A DNA stretch of 64,000 bases from Limnohabitans sp. Rim8. GTDB lineage: Bacteria; Pseudomonadota; Gammaproteobacteria; Burkholderiales; Burkholderiaceae_C. Where the stretch lies: positions 33,288 through 97,287 of the forward strand of contig CAMDKK010000007.1 in NCBI GenBank assembly GCA_945901045.1, read 5' to 3'. Numbering within the stretch: position 1 is the first letter of the stretch; each line of letters begins with the position of its first letter. Below, in pieces: positions 54,888 through 63,000 of the stretch. The notes below the pieces were generated by a model. It saw only the letters and a program-made list of their open reading frames with translations. It was not told where the DNA came from and searched no databases. The position numbers and the translations under genes were made by a program.

Positions 54888-57061
54888 GCATGGACAGCGC
54901 CAGCGGACGAATCTACAGCGATGCCTGGCATCGCGTGGCTGGCGTTCGTGCGTGTTTGCGCAGCAGCGTGCGGGCGCACCGCCAAACTTTCCGGGGCGAA
55001 GACTGGGTTGTGCTGCGCGACAGCTTGGGCAGCGATTTTTTCCGTGTCACGGCTGACGCCTATGCTTTTTTGAGCCGACTGAGCGCCCAGCGCACCATCG
55101 ATGAAGTCTGGGGCGACTTGATGGAGACACAACCCGATGTGGCGCTGACCCAAGAAGAAGTGGTGCAGCTGCTGGGTCAGTTGCAACTGTCCAATTTGCT
55201 CCAGTTCGACCGTGGTGCCGCAGCGGCCAGTTTGTTTGAACGCCATCAACAACGCCGTGGTCGCGAGATCAAGGCCATGTTGATGGGATTTTTGTCCATC
55301 AAGATCCCCTTGATCGATCCGGACCGGGGTTTGGACCGGGCCTTGCCTTGGATCCGATGGCTGCTCGGCCCCATCGGTGTGGGGTTGTACCTGCTGTTGT
55401 TGGTGTGGGGCGGCAAAGCGCTGCTGGACAACTCGGACCGTGTGTTTGACCAGTCTGCGGGCTTGTTGGCACCGGCCAATTTGGGCTTGCTTTACATCGG
55501 CCTGGTGCTGGCGAAGCTGGTGCATGAATTTGGCCACGCCGCTGTGTGCAAACGCTATGGCGGTGAAGTCCACAAAATGGGCGTGATGCTGCTCATGTTT
55601 GCGCCGCTGCCTTACATGGATGCCACGGCCAGCTGGGGATTTCGCAGCCGCTACGAACGCCTGTTGGTGGGGGCCTCGGGTGTCCTCAGCGAGTTGGCTG
55701 TGGCCGCCGTGGCGGCCTTGGTCTGGGCCCATACCGCGCCCGGCGTGGTGAATGCACTGGCTTACAACGTGATCTTTGTGGCCAGCGTGTCCACCCTGCT
55801 GTTCAACCTGAATCCGTTGATGCGCTTTGACGGTTACCACATGCTGGTGGACTTTTTAGATGTGCCCAACTTGTTCCAACGCTCGCGAGACCAGCTCAAG
55901 TACTTGGGCGAATTCTGGGTTCTGGGCCTGAAGAATGCGCAACCGGCTGCCCGCTCCGCCAACGAGGCGTTGTTGCTGCCGCTGTATGGCGCCATCAGTC
56001 TGGTGTATTGGGTGGTCTTGATGTCCACCATCATTTTTTTCATCGCCGAGCAATATCTGGACTTGGGCGTGGCCTTGGCCTGGTTTTTATTTTTCACCAT
56101 TGTGGTTTTACCGCTGTTCAAGTTCGTGAAATACCTGGCCTCCAGTCCCAATCTGCAGCATCAGCGCGCCCGCGCCTTGTTGACGGCCATGGGCCTGACC
56201 GGTCTGAGCTTGGGGCTGTTGGCGGCCGTGCCCTTGCCTGACCGAGTCAGGGTCAAGGGGGTGCTGCAAGCCACGCAGTTCAGGGCCCTGTACAGCGACA
56301 GTGGTGGCGCATTGGTGGCCTTGAAAGTGCGTCCGGGCAGTTGGGTGGAACCGGGTCAAGCGCTGCTCACCCTCAGCAATCCCGAACTGTTTTTTGAAAT
56401 TCAATCAGCCCAGCAGCAGCGTCAACAACTGATCTCGCAGGAGCTGCAAGCCATCAGCCAGGCTGTGGCCAATTGGGAGCCCCTGCGGCGTCAGCGTCAA
56501 GCGGTGGAACAAAAGCTGCTTGAACTGCAAAGGCAACAAGCGTCCTTGACGGTGCTGGCTCCGGTGGCGGGCATTTGGAGCGCCAGCGAGCTCGAATCCA
56601 GCCAAGGCCAGTGGTTGGCCCGAGGCGCCAGCCTGGGCACGGTGGTCGATGAGCGTGCTTGGCGGTTTGTGGCCGTGCTGCCCCAAGTGGGCACGCATCT
56701 GTTTGAAGCCGGTGTTTTGCAAACCGAAATTCGTTTGGCCGGTCAGCAAGAATTCAATGTGTTGGCCCGTCAAACCGAAGTAATGCCCTTTGAGCAGGGC
56801 CAACTGCCCTCGCCAGCATTGGGCATGGCCGGTGGCGGAGACATTGCTGTGCAAAGTTCTGACCCCCATGGTCTGACAGCCGCTGAGCCATTTTTCAGGG
56901 TCCAGGCCGAATTGCCTGACTTGCGCGGCCAAGATGCGCAGTCTCTGCGTTTGCTGCACGGTCGGGTCGGCACCATGCGCATCAGCTTGCCCCATTCGCC
57001 TTTGTTGTACCAATGGGAGCGCGGTCTGCGGCAGTTCCTGCAAAGGAAATTCAGGGTATGA
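54884..57061 (+). CDS. PqqD-like / M50 peptidase-like / HlyD membrane fusion protein
   Basis: 725 residues. Residues about 30-105 look PqqD-like (VLRDSLGSDFFRVTADAYAFLSRL). The membrane core holds the site-2 protease motifs HEFGH (214-218) and NLNPLMRFDGYHM (Asp316). After several helices comes a HlyD-like half (GVLQATQFRALYSDSGGALVALKVRPGSWV) with a coiled coil around Gln/Arg-rich residues 510-555. It may process, release or conduct the exported protein; proteolysis is only inferred from motif integrity. It overlaps neighbours on both sides by four bases (ATGA). Confidence 0.83.
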   Translation: MSMDSASGRIYSDAWHRVAGVRACLRSSVRAHRQTFRGEDWVVLRDSLGSDFFRVTADAYAFLSRLSAQRTIDEVWGDLMETQPDVALTQEEVVQLLGQLQLSNLLQFDRGAAAASLFERHQQRRGREIKAMLMGFLSIKIPLIDPDRGLDRALPWIRWLLGPIGVGLYLLLLVWGGKALLDNSDRVFDQSAGLLAPANLGLLYIGLVLAKLVHEFGHAAVCKRYGGEVHKMGVMLLMFAPLPYMDATASWGFRSRYERLLVGASGVLSELAVAAVAALVWAHTAPGVVNALAYNVIFVASVSTLLFNLNPLMRFDGYHMLVDFLDVPNLFQRSRDQLKYLGEFWVLGLKNAQPAARSANEALLLPLYGAISLVYWVVLMSTIIFFIAEQYLDLGVALAWFLFFTIVVLPLFKFVKYLASSPNLQHQRARALLTAMGLTGLSLGLLAAVPLPDRVRVKGVLQATQFRALYSDSGGALVALKVRPGSWVEPGQALLTLSNPELFFEIQSAQQQRQQLISQELQAISQAVANWEPLRRQRQAVEQKLLELQRQQASLTVLAPVAGIWSASELESSQGQWLARGASLGTVVDERAWRFVAVLPQVGTHLFEAGVLQTEIRLAGQQEFNVLARQTEVMPFEQGQLPSPALGMAGGGDIAVQSSDPHGLTAAEPFFRVQAELPDLRGQDAQSLRLLHGRVGTMRISLPHSPLLYQWERGLRQFLQRKFRV

Positions 57062-59091
57062 GCGCCATCATCAGCCCCGCACCACAAAGCACCCAACGAC
57101 CCCTGCGCCAGCGCAGTGCGGTGTTGGAGAAACTGCGTCCTCTGGAAAAGCTGCCTGAAGGCCTGGACTCTTGGGTGGACCGCAGCCAAGGCTGGCTCAA
57201 GCGCCGCCCCAGCCAGGCCAGAGGGCTGTCCCACGAAGCCCAAGCTTGTGCGCGCTTGTGCACCGAGATGCGCCAGCTGGATGAGCCGGCCCTCAATCAA
57301 GCCCTGGTTTTGGCCAAAGAAAATCTGCGCCGTGACCCGGTGCACGCCAAAGGCCAACTCATCGAGGCCCTGGCCCTGGTGGGCCAAGTGGCCTTTCGGG
57401 TGTTGGGCATGCAGCCCTATCCGGTTCAGTTCATGGGGACTTTCGCATTGCACCGCGGCTGGTTGGCCGAGATGGCCACCGGCGAGGGTAAAACACTGAC
57501 GGTGGCGGTGGCGGCCGTCTTGGCTGGCTGGAGTGGCCGCCCATGTCATGTCATCACCGCCAACGATTACCTGGCTGAGCGCGACGCAGACACCATGCGC
57601 CCGTTGTTCGACGCCTGCGGTGTGAGCCTGGCATCCGTGCATACCGAGGTGCCTCCCGAGCAACGCCCAGAGCGTTATGCCTGCGATGTGGTGTATGTCA
57701 CCCCCAAAGACTTGCTGGCCGACCATTTGCGCGACCAATTGGCCGCCGGTCAGGGACAAGATGCCAATTGGCAGCAGTTTCAGCAATGGCTGGGCCACCC
57801 CCCCAGTGCCCAGCCTGCCCAATTGTTGCTGGTGCGGGGTTTGCACACCGCCATCGTGGACGAGGCCGACAGTGTCTTGATCGACGAAGCCGTGACCCCG
57901 CTGATTTTGTCGGCACGCCGCCCCAGTCGGGGCTTGAGCGAAGCCGTGGTCTTGTTGGCCCAATTGGCCCCCCAATTGGTCCCACAAGAAGACTATGAAC
58001 GCCTCTCACGCACGCGCACGGTGGTACTCAAACAAGGTGCAATCCAAGCGCTGGCGGCTTTGGCCGATCAGTTGCCGCCCGTGTGGCGGCCCGCCCCCAG
58101 GCGCGAAGAACTGTTGCGCCAGGCCTTGCAGGTCCATTGCTTCTTTCGGGCTGGACATCAATACCTCGTCCATGACGGTGAAATCGTTTTGCTTGACGAA
58201 TTCACGGGTCGCATGACACCTGGCCGCACCCTCACAGCGGGTTTGCATCAAGCTGTAGAGGCCAAGGAGGGGCTGGAGATCACCGACCCCAACGAGGCAC
58301 TCAGCCAAATGAGTTTTCAGGCTTTTTTCCGCAGCTTCCCCCGCTTATCGGGCAGTTCCGGCACCTTGTGGGAAGCCGTCAACGAGTTGTGGCAGGTCTA
58401 CCGCATGCGAGTGGTGCGCGTGCCAACACACCGTCCCCGCCTGACCCGCGTCTTGCCGGCACAGTTGATGGTCAGCACGCAAGACAAGTGGCGGGCTGTG
58501 GCGCGTGAAGTGATCGCGGCGCAACAAGCCCATGGCGCGGTTTTGGTCGGTGTGCGCAGTGTGGAGTCGAGCGAAATTTTGGCCCAGCTTCTGCTCAGCC
58601 AGGGCGTTGAAGCAACGGTGCTCAACGCCGTGCACCACGCAGAAGAAGCCGACATCGTGGCCGTAGCCGGTGAACCCGGCCGCATCACCATCGCCACCAA
58701 CATGGCCGGTCGTGGCACCGACATTCGCTTGCACCCCGAAGTTGAAGCCCAGGGGGGCTTGCATGTGGTCATTGCCGAAGTGAATGAATCGGCGCGCATT
58801 GACCGCCAACTCGCAGGCCGCTGTGGTCGCCAGGGAGATCCGGGCAGTGTGTCGGTCTACCTGTGCCTGGAAGACAACTTGGCCAGCCGTTATATGCCCG
58901 TAGCCTTGCGTTCGGGCCTGCGTTGGCTCCATGGCCGCTCAGTGGAGCAGGCTTCATGGCTTGGCTTGCGGGCCTTTCTGTGGGCCCAGCGGCGCGCAGA
59001 GTCGGATGCCTTTGAGCGGCGGTTTTCAATCCTGCGCAACGATGACTGGATGGCTTCGGCCTTGCCCTTTGCCCAAAGGGGCGGCGCATGA
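57058..59091 (+). CDS. Shortened SecA-like ATPase
   Basis: 677 residues from the ATG at 57058 (canonical SecA is about 900). DEAD motor motifs are intact: GEGKT (142-146), DEAD (268-271), GRGTDI (551-556) and GRCGRQGDPG (587-596). The protein ends about 70 residues after the last motif, in the region matching the beginning of the long scaffold helix (AQRRAESDAFERRF). The two-helix finger, helical wing and Zn-binding tail of housekeeping SecA are therefore missing. The only ATPase in this export locus; a SecA2-like role is inferred. Confidence 0.85.
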   Translation: MSAIISPAPQSTQRPLRQRSAVLEKLRPLEKLPEGLDSWVDRSQGWLKRRPSQARGLSHEAQACARLCTEMRQLDEPALNQALVLAKENLRRDPVHAKGQLIEALALVGQVAFRVLGMQPYPVQFMGTFALHRGWLAEMATGEGKTLTVAVAAVLAGWSGRPCHVITANDYLAERDADTMRPLFDACGVSLASVHTEVPPEQRPERYACDVVYVTPKDLLADHLRDQLAAGQGQDANWQQFQQWLGHPPSAQPAQLLLVRGLHTAIVDEADSVLIDEAVTPLILSARRPSRGLSEAVVLLAQLAPQLVPQEDYERLSRTRTVVLKQGAIQALAALADQLPPVWRPAPRREELLRQALQVHCFFRAGHQYLVHDGEIVLLDEFTGRMTPGRTLTAGLHQAVEAKEGLEITDPNEALSQMSFQAFFRSFPRLSGSSGTLWEAVNELWQVYRMRVVRVPTHRPRLTRVLPAQLMVSTQDKWRAVAREVIAAQQAHGAVLVGVRSVESSEILAQLLLSQGVEATVLNAVHHAEEADIVAVAGEPGRITIATNMAGRGTDIRLHPEVEAQGGLHVVIAEVNESARIDRQLAGRCGRQGDPGSVSVYLCLEDNLASRYMPVALRSGLRWLHGRSVEQASWLGLRAFLWAQRRAESDAFERRFSILRNDDWMASALPFAQRGGA

Positions 59092-60029
59092 CGGCCAGTG
59101 CCCAAGCCATGCGCCGTCTGTGGCCCGATTGGTGTGCTGCTGCGCAGCAAATGCTGGGCGCGATGTTGGGCGAGCTGCAAGGTTTGGTCATCACTGGCGG
59201 GGAGGCCTCTGTGCGCTTGTCCCCACGCGGCATCTGCCGTGGCCGCTGGGTGGCCGGTTTTTCTCCGGTAGGGGTCTCTCCAGACCGTTTGCTGGGTTTG
59301 CCCCAACGCTTGGGCATGCCCGCAGCCGGTGCGCAGCATTTCCTTGAACAACACCAGCGTGCCCGGCAAATTTACCTGGCCTTGGCCCAAACCGGCCACC
59401 AAGTCGTTGCCAAGGTCTACCTCGAATACCCTTTGCCGGCGGTCGACTTGCGTGCCCACCCCGCGCAGAGACGTTCGGTGGCCTTGCAAATTGAATCGTG
59501 CAAATGGCGCGTTGACCCGATCAGACCCTTGGATCCGATAGAGCAAACCGAATATTGGCGTGTCTCGGGTCTGGATGGCCTGGCCATGCTTGAACTGCTG
59601 CGCCAAACATCCGATCTTCCACCTGCTGTGCAGGCTGTTTATGCCGGTGTGGCCACAGTGCTGGAGCAAGCACTTCGGGGTCAGCCCGACTGGCAAGGCT
59701 ACCGCCTGTTGTCGGTGCGCGAGCCCAGCCAAGGCCGCCAAGGTGTGGGCGTGCGTTTTTATGGCAGTGAGCAGTGCGTCAGCGCTGTATGGCCCGCACT
59801 GGCCCCTGTATTCACCGATTGGGGGCTGCCGCAGCAAGAGCTGAGCGACCTCCAAGAGATCTGGAGCCATCAAGAACTGGGTTGGCTGCTCGCCGGCCTG
59901 GACAAGCATGGCCAGCCCTATCTCAATGTTTATGGCGCGATCAACCGCGCCCAAACCCGTGCCGTGTTGACACCGGCCGGGTCTGCTCTGGACGAGCAGG
60001 TCAACCCATTGCAGGAAAAATCACGATGA
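59088..60029 (+). CDS. Unrecognised protein between SecA-like gene and giant gene
   Basis: 313 residues; ATGA overlap with the SecA-like gene and again with the giant gene. Soluble-looking with no signal peptide or membrane helix. Possible small motifs: GLVITGGEASVRLSPRGICRGRW near the start and YGAINRAQTRAVLTPAG near the end. I recognise no family. By position it may be a chaperone or escort of the giant protein; this is only a guess. Confidence 0.75.
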   Translation: MTASAQAMRRLWPDWCAAAQQMLGAMLGELQGLVITGGEASVRLSPRGICRGRWVAGFSPVGVSPDRLLGLPQRLGMPAAGAQHFLEQHQRARQIYLALAQTGHQVVAKVYLEYPLPAVDLRAHPAQRRSVALQIESCKWRVDPIRPLDPIEQTEYWRVSGLDGLAMLELLRQTSDLPPAVQAVYAGVATVLEQALRGQPDWQGYRLLSVREPSQGRQGVGVRFYGSEQCVSAVWPALAPVFTDWGLPQQELSDLQEIWSHQELGWLLAGLDKHGQPYLNVYGAINRAQTRAVLTPAGSALDEQVNPLQEKSR

Positions 60030-63000
60030 AAAATACAAAACGCTGGGGCTCTGGTCACATTCGTCACGCTTTTCGCCGCAGTCGCAGCACGGTAGAGCGC
60101 CTGGAAGACCGCATCTTGCTGTCCGCTGAACCGCTGGTGCAGTTCAATCGGTTGGACAGCGAGCAGCCCTTGGCCGTGGAAAACATGGACTATGCTGCGA
60201 AGAAAAGCCCCACGCATCCGCTGGACCTGGACACCATCTCCAGCATTGCCAGTTTGATCGATCTGACCAAGCCACAGTCGCAGCAAAGCACACGATTCAA
60301 CTGGTCCGGCTCCAGTGCGTCCTTGCTCAAGCTCAATTCGCAGTTGTCAGCCTTGGTGCTGGATCTGGGCGCGGGCAGCAACCAAGTGAGTCTGAGCGAT
60401 GAAGGCAACGGCATGTTGCGCCTGGCCAGCCAAAACGGGAACTCGATTTACGATCTGGTCTTTGCCAAACCCACCAGCATTTTGGGAATCCGTGGAGCGG
60501 CGGGCTTGGACAGCCTGGTGCTCAACAATGTGGATCTGGGTTCGACCAGTTTGTCGGTGGATTTTGAAAGCATCTCCATCCCTCAAGAAGCCAAAATCAC
60601 CAGTGATAACCAATTGCTGCTCATGGCCAAGAGCAGTTTTGCGGGTGACTTGGGGCAATTGACCATCGGTTCAGACAAACTGGATTTGACGGCCAGCATC
60701 GATGTCGCTGGCACGCTTGAAGTCAAAGGCAATGTGGTGCTGGCGGCGCGGGTTGATGTCGATTTGCAGCAAGACGTGGCGCTCACCGGTTTTTACACCG
60801 TCAACGGCACCACCAGCTCGCGCGTGCGCGTTGCCGATGGTGCCCAAATCACGGCGCAAAGCCTGGAGCTCAATGCCATCACTGAATCTCGCTGGTCATT
60901 GGCCGCCAACGATGGTTTGATCGGTGGTCGCTTGGCGCTCAACCTCAACCAGTCCACCGAGGCTTTGGTTGACGGGGGTGTCAGCATTTCTCTGGCCCCA
61001 CTGGCCAATGCAGACGGCAGTGTCGGCGTGGGCTTGTTGGTGCAAGCCCAGGACTGGACAGATGCCTCGGTGGTGCTGGACATGGCCGATGGCGACATCA
61101 CCGGCTTGTCCAAAAACACCGTAGCCGGACAGGCGCTGGAGGGTTTTGAATTGGGCTGGACCCAAATTGACTTGGTGCGCAAGACCGTGGCCAGTTTGGG
61201 CAGTGCAGCAGCCGGTCAAGCCTTGAGCAGCGTGGGCGGTCAAAACGGCCAAAGCGCAGGTTGGGTTCAGGTCTCGGCAGGCAGCTTTGATGGCGCAGGC
61301 GATGAAGACGGCGAGAACGCCGGTGTGCATGGCTCGGTGATGTCTTCCCTGGTGGGCTTGCACATCAACAACATTGACCACAACGTGCTGGCTTCGGTGG
61401 CCAATGCCGCGCTCGAAGTGGGCGCTCTGAACGTCTATGCGATCAATGACAGCAGCCACCTGGCCAACGGCAAGATCGCCAAAAACACGGCCCAAGGCAG
61501 TACAGCCGCTTGGCTCAACAGCGTGGACCTCAGCAGTGAAGGCGAAGTGGCGGTCATTGCCAGCGACTTGGCCGTGTTTTTGGCCACCAGCGAAGGTTTT
61601 TCTGCTGACATTCCCAAACTGGACACCCTCAAAGTCGGCGTAGCCTCCACCTCCAACACCGTTAATCGCCAAGTTTCGGCTTACCTGGTCAGCAGCACCG
61701 TCAGTGCCAGCAGCTTGGCCGTGTTGGCCAGCAGTGCGGGCACGCTGTCCGTCTCACTGGAATCCATGGCGGTTGCCGGTGGCAAATCAGAGCCTTCCGC
61801 TGAAGGTTCGGGTGGCAGCTTCCAGATGGCCTTTGGTGGCAGCTTGGCGTGGAACCAACTCAACGGCAAAACGCAAGCCTATGTGGACAACAGCACCGTC
61901 GAAGCGACAGACGGTGACGTGATGCTGCAGGCAGTCAACAGCACCGCCATGAATGCCCAAAGCAAGGCAGGCACCGCGGTCAGCAACAGTTCGGGCGTGG
62001 CTGCAGGGGCCTCTTTGGCCTTCAACGCAGTGGGCTGGGACATGGGCAATATCGCCGCAGCCGGTCTGAACAGCCTGTTGGGCACCGACATCGGCACCGA
62101 GTCGCCCCTGCAGACCTTGGCTGACTTGCGCGGCAGCGATGTCACGGCCAGCGGTGAGGTGAGCGTTCTGGCCCAAGACGAATTGGCCCTCAATGCACAC
62201 ATCAGCAACGCCTCGGACGTGATCGCAGGCGACGCCGCCAGTGGCATGTCGGTGGGTGCGGCCATGATCTTGGCCAGCAACCGCGTGCGCTCTGAAACCC
62301 GCGCCTATGCAGACGGCAAAAAACGCCTGGAGGGCGCAGCCCAAGCCACCTTGGATGTGGGTGGCGGGCTGACTGTGTCTGCCACAGACGATGCCAGCAT
62401 CACAGCCGATGTCGCCATGTCGGCCAATGTCAACAGTGGATCCGGTGGGGCTGTCGCTGCTGGGGGTGTTTTTTCCCTCAACGACGTGCGCTCCACGGTG
62501 GCAGCCGATGCCTGGAGCCTGACGCTGACCACCGGCGGCGACGCTTCGATCACCGCCTCAGCGACGGCGCAGATTTCCGCCGTACTCAGTGGCGAGGTGG
62601 TGGCCTCGTCTGAAGAAGCGGACGCGGCCGAGGGCGGCGATGAAGCCGCGGCAGAGCCGGCAGCCGATGCTGGAGCCGATGCAGGGGCCGATACCGAATC
62701 AGGCGATGCCGCAGGCGGTGGGGCCACCTCGGTGGCAGCCAACGGCCTGATTGCCACCAACCGCATCCTGATCGATGCCGACGCCTCGCTGCGCGACAGC
62801 GTGGTCACCGTCAGTGGCAGCCTGGGCGTGGAGGCAGAAAACACCGCCACCATCGACGCTGAAAACACCGCCAGCACCGAAAGCTCGGGCACCGCCGCTG
62901 GCGTGGTGCTGGCTTTCAACACCATCGGTTGGAAGCCGCAGAACATTTTCTCGGCCGCCATCGACACCTTGATCGGCACCGACGGTCTGGGCCAGACCGA

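Noticed and set aside
54734-55840. 368-codon minus-strand open frame opposite the M50 fusion gene
   Set aside because: His/Gln-rich shadow antisense to a gene with intact metalloprotease motifs.
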